Assembly (NCBI RefSeq): GCF_022179245.1
Contig: NZ_BPQM01000047.1
Span: forward strand, 1 to 64,000
Direction of reading: 5' to 3'
Length of the DNA stretch: 64,000 nt
From: Methylobacterium gregans
GTDB lineage: Bacteria > Pseudomonadota > Alphaproteobacteria > Rhizobiales > Beijerinckiaceae
The position numbers and the translations under genes were made by a program. This document shows, in pieces, positions 27,861-35,059 of the stretch. The notes under the pieces are model-generated. The model searched no databases. It was not told the origin of the DNA and saw only the letters and a list, made by a program, of their open reading frames with translations. Each line of letters opens with the position of its first letter. The stretch's first letter is position 1.

Positions 27861-28076
27861 CGGCGAGCTCTCCCAAGCGTTGTCGTAGCTTGGTCACTAA
27901 CGCCCGAACCCCTTACCGGCGCCTTCGGCCGATGTCGTACGAGCCCCTTAACCGCATCGTGCCTAACGGAAGGTTTGCCGGTTCCGTAGGATTGCGGCGC
28001 TCGCCGCACCCGACCCGCGCATGCCGACCGCAGCGGGGAGCCAAGCTCCGAATATCCGGTCCTCGCGGCTCAGGCC

Positions 28077-28493
28077 TCAGATGGGCCTGGATCTCGGATC
28101 TCCGGGCCACGGCGACCTGAGCAGGGCGGCATGGTCCTGGACGAGGACGTCGAGCGGCAGCCAGGGGTGGCGGGTACACACGGCCTCGTCAGGCAGCCGT
28201 GCACGGCACGTCTCCGGCGTGCCGGTGCTTAGGACGACCCGAACGCCCGGCCGGAGCTTGCAGGCGGCCGTCGCCAGCCGGTGCCCGTCCACCCCGCCCT
28301 TCAGCGTCGCCTTGGTCAACAGCAGGACGACGTCCCCGCCGCGGCTCCGGAGCACCTCGACGGCGGCCTCGCCGCTCGCGCAGGTGACAACGTCGAGCTC
28401 GGTCTCCCCCAGCAGCGCCTCGGCGCGGTCCCTTGCTGCGGCGTCCTCGTCGACCACGAGGGCCAGGTGGGACGTGTGGGTGGCGTCCGGCAT
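28077..28493 (-). CDS. degenerate response-regulator receiver protein
   Basis: 138 residues with a receiver-like fold: LALVVDEDAAARD carries the acidic pocket, followed by the alternating strands and helices of the domain. The phosphoacceptor aspartate is missing: the strand reads DVVLLLTKATLKGG where an Asp is expected after VVLL, and there is no clear Lys-Pro near the end. It probably works without phosphorylation, perhaps by protein binding. The start is fixed by overlap: TGATG joins the stop of the NepR-like gene to this ATG, and AAGGAG precedes it. Confidence 0.75.
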   Translation of the reverse strand: MPDATHTSHLALVVDEDAAARDRAEALLGETELDVVTCASGEAAVEVLRSRGGDVVLLLTKATLKGGVDGHRLATAACKLRPGVRVVLSTGTPETCRARLPDEAVCTRHPWLPLDVLVQDHAALLRSPWPGDPRSRPI

Positions 28494-28684
28494 CAGCTCT
28501 CCTTCATGTCCTCGATGTCGTCGAGGCGGTCGGCGAGGGTGGCGGCCAAACGCTCCCAATCCTCGGGCAGGGTCTCCCGCAGGAGGTCGGCGTAGGCGTC
28601 CTCCAGCCCGTGTCCCACCCCGTGCAGGCAGGGGTCCTGGGTGGCGGAGGAGCGGCTCGGATGCCGCTGGTGGCACTGGCGCAT
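28493..28684 (-). CDS. NepR-like small anti-sigma-factor candidate
   Basis: 63 residues. The C-terminal half, GHGLEDAYADLLRETLPEDW followed by ERLAATLADRL, resembles the core of NepR anti-sigma factors (iG..Lr..Y.dll.e.lP..f..Ll). Family knowledge: NepR holds EcfG until the response regulator PhyR is phosphorylated. The next gene is a receiver-like protein overlapping by one base, but it lacks the PhyR sigma-like domain. The match is short, so this is a candidate only. No EcfG sigma gene is in view. Confidence 0.55.
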   Translation of the reverse strand: MRQCHQRHPSRSSATQDPCLHGVGHGLEDAYADLLRETLPEDWERLAATLADRLDDIEDMKES

Positions 28685-28945
28685 GGCATCCCGTCCCGGG
28701 CCGGCGCCTTTCCGCCTACCCTGGCCTCGCGTTAACGTGGGTCAAAGTCGTTCACACTAATGAGCCGGGATGCCGTTGGTTTCAGCGTGGCCGTTCATCA
28801 AGATCCGGCGGATGGAGGAGCTGAGGCGTATGGCGGTGCTCGGAGAAGCGGGCGGCGTACTTGAGGAGCCGGGTGCGTAGCCGTTCGCCGGCAACAGGGT
28901 GGTGCCGGCTGCGTTATAGGACGCGTAGACCGCGCCGGAGTCCTC

Positions 28946-29191
28946 ATGTTCAACCCCTTCTGTGCCGCGTTCCTCCTCGCCGTCGAGGCGCAGCGGGTCA
29001 TCGAGTTGCGGTTGGTGCGGCTCGCCTGGGGCGGCGCGGAGGCCCAGGCGGAGATGGTATCGATGGTCGGCGAGAAGGTCGTCGCCGCCATGGAGGCTGC
29101 CAACACGATCATGACGGGCGGCTCGCACGACCAAGTCATCGCCCGTTACCGGGAACTGGTCGCGGACAACACGCGCCGCCTGACGGCTTGA
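28946..29191 (+). CDS. hypothetical protein, possibly phasin-like
   Basis: 81 residues, helical: FLLAVEAQRVIELRLVRLAW, then AQAEMVSMVGEKVVAAMEAA and HDQVIARYRELVADNTRRL. The amphipathic helices and the repeated EMV..M..EK..A pattern recall short phasin-like proteins of this group, but no diagnostic motif is present. The next gene starts 21 bases downstream behind a GGAGG site, so the two are probably cotranscribed. A 36-codon frame at 28770-28880 upstream might be a leader but is not supported. Confidence 0.6.
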   Translation: MFNPFCAAFLLAVEAQRVIELRLVRLAWGGAEAQAEMVSMVGEKVVAAMEAANTIMTGGSHDQVIARYRELVADNTRRLTA

Positions 29192-29212
29192 GGAGACTGG
29201 CGGAGGCAGGTC

Positions 29213-30277
29213 ATGGCCAAGCCGGTCAGGAGCCGCATCGTCGACATGCCAGACGGGCGCTTCGCCGTCATGGCGGTGCTCGCCTCCGGCAAGGTCTTCC
29301 GCCGCAAGGGTCTTTCGACCTTGGCCGAGGCCGAGGAAGCCGTGGATTGCCTGCGCGCCGTCATGGCCGCGTGCGGGGCACTCGTGGTCGTGGAGACCTC
29401 GGCGCGGCTCGGCGTACGGGTGGGGTTCCGGATCGGCCAAGCTGCCGGGGAGCGGCGGGCTCTAGTCGCCTCAAGGCCTGCCCAGTACCTCGTGGAACGG
29501 GATCTCGAACAGGACTCGTCCCGCCTCGTCGGCCACGACGAAAGCATACCCGCGCGGGTGGTCCCCAACGCGCAGGAGCTCGGCCGTCAGCCCCGGGATG
29601 GCGGCGCACGCCTCAAGGTAGGCAGCCTCGGCGCTCGCGAGTTCGAGCCCGGCCTCGTCGGCCTCCAGGCGCCCGCGGGCGCACACGTCGAAGAAGAAGA
29701 CCGGCATGGGGCACTCGCCTTCGCGGCTCCCCGAGAGGCAAACCTCATCCGCGAGCGTCGGGTCCCACCGCTGCGCGACCCGACGCTCCCGGATGGGGCG
29801 GCCACCTGGGCGCCAGCAGGCAAGGCCTGCCGGCGCGGGGTCCCCGAACCGTACCGCGTCGCCTCCCGGGGCGCCTTGTTCGCCCTGGCTCGCGCGAACG
29901 TTCCCGACGTCTCGCCCGTTCTAGGCCCTGAGGCCTGGCGGCCTCAATTCGTGGACGGAGGAAGCCGTAGATGCCAGCACCTGCCACGACCGGGTTCCCG
30001 AAGGTGTCGAATAGAAGGCAATCCGGACCGCCGCTGCGTTTCACCGGATACGTCGACCTCACCGGCGAAATGGCGGACGCGATGGACCGGCGCGACGCGG
30101 CCTGTGTGGATGCACGCAACACGGTCGAGCATCGCACCATCGCCGAGGTCATGCGCTCGAACGGTGCTTCGGAAGAGCGCATCGTCAGCTTCTTCGGGTA
30201 TTCCCCTCTCGCGCTCGACGCTGAAACGGGGGCGCCGGAGGTCGGGCCGGACCTGCGGAACCGCCGACGCGACGTGA
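29213..30277 (+). CDS. small conserved-looking protein in a frame that has lost its stop
   Basis: The first about 80 codons look like a real gene: RSRIVDMPDGRFAVMAVLAS, then KVFRRKGLSTLAEAEEAVD and ALVVVETSARLG, with a GGAGG site before the ATG at 29213. After about codon 82 the frame runs antisense through the DUF6894 gene and then across the 29971 gene out of frame, turning Arg/Ser/Pro-rich. I infer that the true gene ends near 29460, where a one-base shift would reach TAG, and that the stop was lost by a frameshift or sequencing error. Function unknown. Confidence 0.4.
   Translation: MAKPVRSRIVDMPDGRFAVMAVLASGKVFRRKGLSTLAEAEEAVDCLRAVMAACGALVVVETSARLGVRVGFRIGQAAGERRALVASRPAQYLVERDLEQDSSRLVGHDESIPARVVPNAQELGRQPRDGGARLKVGSLGAREFEPGLVGLQAPAGAHVEEEDRHGALAFAAPREANLIRERRVPPLRDPTLPDGAATWAPAGKACRRGVPEPYRVASRGALFALARANVPDVSPVLGPEAWRPQFVDGGSRRCQHLPRPGSRRCRIEGNPDRRCVSPDTSTSPAKWRTRWTGATRPVWMHATRSSIAPSPRSCARTVLRKSASSASSGIPLSRSTLKRGRRRSGRTCGTADAT
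29471..29707 (-). CDS. DUF6894-family small protein
   Basis: 78 residues, beginning MPVFFFDVCARGRLEADEAG, then ASAEAAYLEACAAIPGL and a final YAFVVADEAGRVLFEIPF strand pair. Same short alpha/beta layout as the protein at 26057, with low sequence identity. It lies antisense to the 3' extension of the 29213 frame, which argues that the extension is not coding. Function unknown. Confidence 0.75.
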   Translation of the reverse strand: MPVFFFDVCARGRLEADEAGLELASAEAAYLEACAAIPGLTAELLRVGDHPRGYAFVVADEAGRVLFEIPFHEVLGRP

Positions 30278-30288
30278 CCGGCGGATGA
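29971..30288 (+). CDS. hypothetical protein (105 aa)
   Basis: 105 residues, hydrophilic and balanced in composition (LRFTGYVDLTGEMADAMD, DARNTVEHRTIAEVMRSNG, ERIVSFFGYSP), with G/C-ending codons. GGAGGA lies about nine bases before the ATG. No family recognised; the middle resembles a short helix-turn-helix-like helical pair but no DNA-binding motif is clear. The other frames over this DNA are shadow-like. Confidence 0.5.
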   Translation: MPAPATTGFPKVSNRRQSGPPLRFTGYVDLTGEMADAMDRRDAACVDARNTVEHRTIAEVMRSNGASEERIVSFFGYSPLALDAETGAPEVGPDLRNRRRDVTGG

Positions 30289-30451
30289 GCATCGGTGGTA
30301 GGGGGGACCCGCTACCCGCCGTCGTCCTTCCGTTATGCGGCCCCCACGGAGTTGGCCCCGGCCGCCGCCTGAGCGCTCCTGCGGACCCCGAGGTCTCCTC
30401 CCGAGTTCACCAGGGTGCGGCGCCGCCCAGGCGCCGAGACGGAGCCCGCCC

Positions 30452-31003
30452 TTGCCGCAGACCGCCCCGCCTCTGAGCCGTCTGCCGACCTTCGGCGAGG
30501 ACGGCCACGTCCACGTCGTCGTCGAGACGCCGAAGGGCAGCCCGAACAAGTACGCCTACTCCGAGGCGTTCGGCGCCTTCCAGTTCAAGACGGTCCTGCC
30601 GGAGGGCACGAGCTTCCCCTACGACTTCGGCATGATCCCCTCGACCAAGGGCGACGACGGCGACCCGCTCGACGTCCTGCTGCTGCTCGACGCGCCCGCC
30701 TTCCCTGGCTGCGTGCTGGAGGCGCATCTGGTCGGCGTGATCGAGGCCGAGCAGCGCGAGCGCGACGGGGAGTGGGAGCGCAACGACCGGCTGATCGGCG
30801 TGGCCGTGAAGGCCCGCACGCACGCGCACATCCACGCGCTCGACGACCTGCGCCCGGGCATGCTGGACGAGGTCGAGGCGTTCTTCGGCCACTACAACGA
30901 GCTCACCGGCAGGGAATTCCGGGTGCTCCGGCGCGGCGACGCGGAGGCCGCCAACGCCCTCGTGCGGCAAGGCGCCGAGGCGTTCGGAAAGGAGGGCGAC
31001 TGA
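30452..31003 (+). CDS. ppa: inorganic pyrophosphatase, family I
   Basis: 183 residues from a TTG at 30452 (MPQTAPPLSRLPTF). It hydrolyses pyrophosphate to two phosphates in the cytoplasm, driving biosynthesis forward. Visible: ETPKGSPNKYAY near the substrate site, FPYDFGMIPSTKGDDGDPLD with the DGDPLDV signature at 69-75, and later acidic metal-binding residues. Length fits the family of about 175 residues. ACGGAG precedes the TTG; an in-frame ATG at 30335 would add 39 Pro/Arg-rich residues that do not belong to the family. Copy B of the dispersed repeat begins about 40 bases after the stop. Confidence 0.85.
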   Translation: MPQTAPPLSRLPTFGEDGHVHVVVETPKGSPNKYAYSEAFGAFQFKTVLPEGTSFPYDFGMIPSTKGDDGDPLDVLLLLDAPAFPGCVLEAHLVGVIEAEQRERDGEWERNDRLIGVAVKARTHAHIHALDDLRPGMLDEVEAFFGHYNELTGREFRVLRRGDAEAANALVRQGAEAFGKEGD

Positions 31004-31444
31004 CAGTCTCCCGCTCTCCACAGCGATCAAGCGGCATGTAAACTTCTGACCCCTTGCAGACCTTCATGCCTGCCGGCCCAAAAGTCCGCTGGGTAGGAAC
31101 AAGCGGACCTATATGCGGCGGCCAGACATCAACAGGTTTCGGCACATTAGAGTCCTCGACCTTATGGCAGGCCCCATGCGGGGGGTAGGGCGGAGGGCGT
31201 CGAGGGCGCTTATGCGGGATAAGCCGTATCTATGGATCGGCTGATTGCCTCTCGGCCGGAGGCCTATGGGATTCCTCCCACGGGCCGTGATCCGCGATGC
31301 GCCGGAGGAGTTCGTCTATCAGGAGCCGTTCGACGGGTGAGTGGAACGGCAACTAACCGGGACCGTCTCTCAATCGACGGGGTTTGATTTCGGACCGGCT
31401 GGCATCAGCCAGGAACGAGCCGGACGCGGGACGGTTCGCCCTCG
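31004..31444. other. intergenic region with repeat copy B
   Basis: Between ppa and the antiporter. The first third holds repeat copy B. The rest has short frames only; one ending APEEFVYQEPFDG (stop near 31340) looks protein-like but is too short to assign. A GGAAC near 31343 with CGTC after 16 bases is a weak, uncertain EcfG-like match ahead of the antiporter gene. Confidence 0.4.
31047..31150 (+). repeat. dispersed intergenic repeat, copy B
   Basis: Begins TGACCCCTTGCAGAC and ends GGCACATTAG. The inverted repeat GTCCGCT (31084-31090) / AGCGGAC (31102-31108) is perfect here. Most similar to copy C at 50494-50598, including the CACATTAG end. Confidence 0.75.
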
Positions 31445-32746
31445 ATGGATACCTACGTCATCGTCCTTGGCGGCTTCGGAGCGCTTGTCCTTCTCACCGC
31501 TTGGCTGCCGATGGTGCTGCGGCAATTGCCACTCTCCCTTCCCATCGTCTGCGTCGGCATCGGCGCCGCTTTGACGACGATCCCGGCGGTCTCCGACATC
31601 GCCTTCCACCCACACGAGCACATCCACCTCGTCGAGCGCCTAAGCGAGTTCGTGGTCATCGTCTCGCTCATGGGTGCCGGGCTCAAGCTCGACCGCGCCG
31701 TCGGCTGGCGCCGCTGGATCGTCACCTGGCGCCTGCTCGGCATAGCCATGCCGCTGACCATCCTCGCCCTGGCGGCACTCGCCTGCGTGCTCCTTGGACT
31801 CGGTGCGGCCTCGGCTATCCTCCTCGCGGCGGCGCTTGCCCCGACCGACCCGGTGCTCGCCTCGGACGTGCAGGTCGGTCCCCCGCTACAGGGACAAGAG
31901 GATGAGATGCGCTTTGCCCTCACCTCCGAGGCTGGCCTGAACGACGGGCTGGCCTTCCCATTCGTGCACCTCGCCATCGCACTGGCCACGGCGGAGGCGT
32001 TCGGCATCCGGGAATTCGCCGAGTGGCTGACGATCTCGGTGGCGTGGAAGATTGCAGTCGGCATTGCATTGGGTGCGCTGATCGGCCGAGGGATTGGCTG
32101 GGTCACCTTCCACCTGCCCAACCCCGCAAGGCTGTCTCGCACCGGCGACGGCTTGGTCGCGCTCGGCATCACCTGCCTGACCTACGCGGCCGTCGAGATG
32201 GCCCATGGCTACGGTTTCGTTGGCGTCTTCGTGACGGCCCTGGCCTTCCGCTCCGCCCATCGTGGGCATGACTATCACCACAAGATGCACGACTACGCCG
32301 AAGAGCTGGAGCGCTTGCTGATGATGGTGCTGCTCGTCGGCCTCGGAGCCGCCCTGGTCGGTGGCGGCCTTCTCGCCGGGCTGACCTGGGACGCTGTGGT
32401 GTTCGCGGCCTTGGCCCTGTTCGTGGTGCGGCCGGTTTGCGGCTGGCTCAGCCTCATCGGGTCGGGACGGCCAGCGAGCGAGCGGGCGGTCATCAGCTTC
32501 TTCGGCATCCGCGGGCTCGGCACGATCTACTACCTGGCCTATGGCCTGAGCCACGCCGGGTTCGAGCAGGCCGAGGTACTTTGGAGCGCAGCCGCTCTCA
32601 CCATTCTCGTCTCCGTCGTCCTGCACGGCGTGACCGTCACGCCGGTGCTGCGCTTCCTCGACCGCCGCAGCGGCCGCGACACCGAGAGTGCGCAGCTCGG
32701 CCTACCCCTGCCGTCGCTCGTCACCTCGAACTCTCGTCGGAGCTAG
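31445..32746 (+). CDS. CPA1-type Na+/H+ antiporter
   Basis: 433 residues with about 12 hydrophobic segments. Exchange-site motifs of the CPA1 group are visible: LAPTDPVLASDVQVG (Asp135 in TDP) and SEAGLNDGLAFPF (Asp167 in ND). It should exchange Na+ or K+ for H+ at the inner membrane. The tail is short (ends VTSNSRRS) and lacks the long cytoplasmic domain of many relatives; a separate small gene on the opposite strand (32721) resembles such a tail. ATG at 31445 starts the first membrane segment. A second family member is at 49093. Confidence 0.88.
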   Translation: MDTYVIVLGGFGALVLLTAWLPMVLRQLPLSLPIVCVGIGAALTTIPAVSDIAFHPHEHIHLVERLSEFVVIVSLMGAGLKLDRAVGWRRWIVTWRLLGIAMPLTILALAALACVLLGLGAASAILLAAALAPTDPVLASDVQVGPPLQGQEDEMRFALTSEAGLNDGLAFPFVHLAIALATAEAFGIREFAEWLTISVAWKIAVGIALGALIGRGIGWVTFHLPNPARLSRTGDGLVALGITCLTYAAVEMAHGYGFVGVFVTALAFRSAHRGHDYHHKMHDYAEELERLLMMVLLVGLGAALVGGGLLAGLTWDAVVFAALALFVVRPVCGWLSLIGSGRPASERAVISFFGIRGLGTIYYLAYGLSHAGFEQAEVLWSAAALTILVSVVLHGVTVTPVLRFLDRRSGRDTESAQLGLPLPSLVTSNSRRS

Positions 32747-32969
32747 AGCGAGGCTGACTTGGGTAGAGCTCGCCGAGGAAGGCTCGCAGTTCGATGCGGC
32801 GGAGCTCGCCCTCGACGGTCTCAACGGCCTCATCACCGATCTGCCCGGCACGCCGGAGTGCGGCGAGCCGGGCGCGGGCCGCTGCAAGCGCGCGACGCCG
32901 CAGTTCGTCCTTGGTCGGTCGCGGCCGAGAGCCATCCATGCCGGATGAATGCGCCATCTGTTCGTTCAT
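32721..32969 (-). CDS. small helical protein resembling an antiporter C-terminal tail
   Basis: 82 residues (or 72 from the ATG at 32939). The central DELRRRALAAARARLAALRR and DEAVETVEGELRRIELRA resemble the helical end of the cytoplasmic tail of CPA1 antiporters. It lies tail-to-tail with the antiporter gene, overlapping its last 26 bases. Highly charged and soluble. Without a database search the similarity may be compositional; it could be an independent small regulatory protein or a rearranged fragment. Confidence 0.5.
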   Translation of the reverse strand: MNEQMAHSSGMDGSRPRPTKDELRRRALAAARARLAALRRAGQIGDEAVETVEGELRRIELRAFLGELYPSQPRSSSDESSR

Positions 32970-33282
32970 TCCATCCGGAGTTTACGCCGCACAAGTTCGC
33001 ATTTCGTCGTCCGTCCGGACCTGGGTCCTTCCAACGACGCGTGGGGCACAGCGTGTCGGGGCCGTCCCGACAGGGTGTGCGGGTTTCTCCGACTGCCTGC
33101 CCGCCGAGATGGATGACATTCCGGTAGGCTGTGCAGCGGCGGGGATCTGGCTCGGGCCGGGGCAGCCTCATGGAGCGTCTTCCGATCATCTCCCCCGCAT
33201 ACGCCGGACGGTGCCGGAGCTTCACCGGTTCCGTGAGACCATCGGTTCGCTCAGACCACGTAACGGAAGGTACCTGTCCAGC
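32970..33282. other. upstream region of the BA14K gene, with palindrome
   Basis: Non-coding by composition. It holds the palindrome and GGTTTCTCCGACTGC box (33054-33096) that recurs before the secreted His/Tyr-rich protein gene at 37523. No other feature was recognised. Confidence 0.5.
33054..33096 (+). promoter_or_regulatory. palindrome plus conserved box upstream of the BA14K gene
   Basis: TGTCGGG-gccgt-CCCGACA (33054-33072) forms a seven-pair hairpin; nine bases later comes GGTTTCTCCGACTGC (33082-33096). The same arrangement occurs at 37247-37288. Both lie roughly 190-260 bases before a secreted-protein gene. A regulator site or a processed RNA leader is possible; neither is shown. Confidence 0.45.
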
Positions 33283-33681
33283 ATGAAGTTCTCGCTCATC
33301 CTCGCCGTCGCCATTCCATGCCTTCTCCTTGCCCATCCGGCCGCCGCCGGTCCGCCCGCCGGTCCCGTCGAGGCCCTATCCTCCGGCGACCTGACGACGA
33401 GTTACGTCCAGTACCGCCGCTTCGGGCACCGGCCCCATCGCTTCCGCCGGGGGTATGGCTATCGACGCGGACCAGGTGTGGGCGCGGCCATCGGCGCGGG
33501 CGCGGCGGGTCTCGCCGCAGGTGCGATCATCGGGGGTGCCATCGCCAACTCGCAGGCGCAGGCAGCCCAAGGTGCCGCGGATGCCGAAGTAGTCGCGGCA
33601 TGCGCCCGCCGCTTCCGCTCCTATGACGCCGCGAGCGGCACTTACCTAGGCAACGACGGCGCCCGCCACCCTTGTCCGTGA
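33283..33681 (+). CDS. BA14K-family secreted protein
   Basis: 132 residues. Signal peptide (MKFSLILAVAIPCLLLAHPAAA), then an Arg/Tyr/Gly-rich region, a glycine/alanine-rich hydrophobic stretch (PGVGAAIGAGAAGLAAG) and the C-terminal BA14K domain with CARRFRSYDAASGTYLG and RHPCP. The family, named after a Brucella immunoreactive protein, is envelope-associated and reported to be lectin-like. The two cysteines of the final domain could pair. Likely a single gene; see the palindrome at 33054. Confidence 0.85.
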   Translation: MKFSLILAVAIPCLLLAHPAAAGPPAGPVEALSSGDLTTSYVQYRRFGHRPHRFRRGYGYRRGPGVGAAIGAGAAGLAAGAIIGGAIANSQAQAAQGAADAEVVAACARRFRSYDAASGTYLGNDGARHPCP

Positions 33682-33768
33682 CACGGGGCGGGCACGCAGG
33701 TGCCTGACCGGCCTCGCGCGCGAGGTGAATGTCCCTTAACAGCCCAGGAAGAAAATCGGAGAGCCCCC

Positions 33769-33960
33769 ATGCGCATGCGCACCCTGCTGCCGCTCGTCGG
33801 CTTGATCGCGCTCACCGCTTGCAAGGATGAGAAGAAGGCGGAAGCCCCGCCGGCCAACCCGCCCGCGTCGAGCGCCGCAACCGCCCCGGCTAACCCGGTT
33901 CCGCCCGCCGCGCCGGCGGGCACCGACACGGCTCCCGCCAGCAAGCCCGCGGGACAGTGA
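33769..33960 (+). CDS. small lipoprotein
   Basis: 63 residues. The lipobox LTAC follows a short signal (MRMRTLLPLVGLIALTAC), so Cys18 should be lipidated. The rest is Lys/Glu then Ala/Pro/Thr-rich (EAPPANPPASSAATAPA) and probably unstructured in the periplasm. The start at 33769 gives the correct signal peptide; an earlier in-frame start does not. Function unknown. Confidence 0.7.
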   Translation: MRMRTLLPLVGLIALTACKDEKKAEAPPANPPASSAATAPANPVPPAAPAGTDTAPASKPAGQ

Positions 33961-34040
33961 GCGGGGCCTCGCCCGGAACAAACAACGAGCCTCGGCGGTC
34001 GTACGCCGCCGAGGTGACCTGGAGCCGCCGGAGGCGGTCG

Positions 34041-34271
34041 TCAGCCTGTGGCCCCCGGCATGCCCTGGAGTAGCCCGGCTGCCATCAGGAGACAGTAGCT
34101 GGCAAGTAACGCCGCGGCGACGATCCCGAGGACGAGATCCGAGGTTCGGGGGGCGCGGTCAGCGCCCCCGAATGCGAGTTGCCTCACGTGGCGGGATCGG
34201 CTCAGCGGGCGCGGCAAGGCCAGCCTCCTGTCGTCTCGTTCGTGTGCTGGGCAGTTGGGGTGAAGTCCCAT
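34041..34271 (-). CDS. small single-pass membrane protein
   Basis: 76 residues with a basic N-terminal region and one membrane helix near the end, TSDLVLGIVAAALLASYCLL. The same helix pattern (TSDVVLAVAGVALLAGFCLL) is at the end of the small protein at 46304-46504, so they are related. Function unknown. Confidence 0.55.
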   Translation of the reverse strand: MGLHPNCPAHERDDRRLALPRPLSRSRHVRQLAFGGADRAPRTSDLVLGIVAAALLASYCLLMAAGLLQGMPGATG

Positions 34272-34292
34272 TCCCGGCGAACCTCGAACGGG

Positions 34293-34433
34293 TCAGGGCA
34301 CGAGCATGGTCAGGAGAGCGATTACGCTGAAGGCGCCCACCAGTGCACCGCCCGCGGCCATGAGCGCCCAGGTGATTGCCCCTCCGCCGTTGTCGTTCGC
34401 CGGTCGAGGCAGTTCGCTGGGCCAACGCCGCCA
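34293..34433 (-). other. possible remnant of a small membrane protein next to the IS630 end
   Basis: A frame reading RPANDNGGGAITWALMAAGG, then VGAFSVIALLTMLVP and TGA. The PANDN motif before a single hydrophobic helix is common in small alphaproteobacterial proteins. No ATG, GTG or TTG precedes PANDN in frame, and a TAG sits at the insertion-sequence junction; only an internal ATG (34361, 22 codons) is available. Probably truncated or non-functional. Confidence 0.3.
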
Positions 34434-34532
34434 CTAGAGCTGTTGCCGACCGCTGTGAGTCGGTTGGGGTTCCTTGGCGCGACGTGATCTGATTCCCTGT
34501 GATCCTCGACAGGAGGATCACAGGGGTCACCA

Positions 34533-35059
34533 TTGTCATCGGATCTGCGTGAGCGGGTCGTGAAGGCCGTGTCCGAGGGCGCCTCGCGCCGTCAGGCGGC
34601 CGAGCGGTTCGGGGTCAGTCCCGCCAGCGCCATTCGCTGGCAGGAGAGCTTCGAGCGGGAGGGCCGGGTGGCGGCCAAGCCGCAGGGCGGCGACCGGCGC
34701 TCGCAGCACGTGGAAGCCCATGCCGACCTGATCCTGCGCCTGCGCGCGGAGCAGCCGACCCTGATCCTCTCGGCGTTGCGCGCCCTGCTGGCCGAGCGCG
34801 GCATCGCCACCAGCGAGAGCGGCCTGTCGCGCTTCTTCAAGCGCCACCGCATCACGCACAAAAAAACACGCTCCACGCCGCCGAGCAGCAGCGGCCGGAC
34901 GTGAGGGCCGAGCGCGAGGACTGGTTCGAGGCTTAGGACGAACTCGATCCCGACACCCTCGTCTTCCTCGACGAGACGGCGACCACCACCCACATGGTGC
35001 GCCGCTACGGCTGGGCTGCGCGCGGCGAGCGCTGCCGCGTCGCGGTTCCGCATGGGCAT
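34533..35059 (+). pseudogene. IS630-family transposase, N-terminal part
   Basis: From TTG 34533: a helix-turn-helix (DLRERVVKAVSEGASRRQAA, ERFGVSPASAIRW) and linker. At ACAAAAAAACAC (about 34857-34868) the reading shifts frame, a usual IS630 arrangement, into AEREDWFEA, where a TAG (at 34934) replaces the expected Gln codon, then DELDPDTLVFLDETATTTHM with the first catalytic Asp. It is cut after PHGH by the IS110 insertion. Not functional on its own. Confidence 0.85.

Noticed and set aside
26299..27897. Leftward 532-codon frame on the same strand as the diguanylate cyclase
   Set aside because: Shifted by one base relative to the GGDEF protein and made up of Arg/Gly/Pro repeats.
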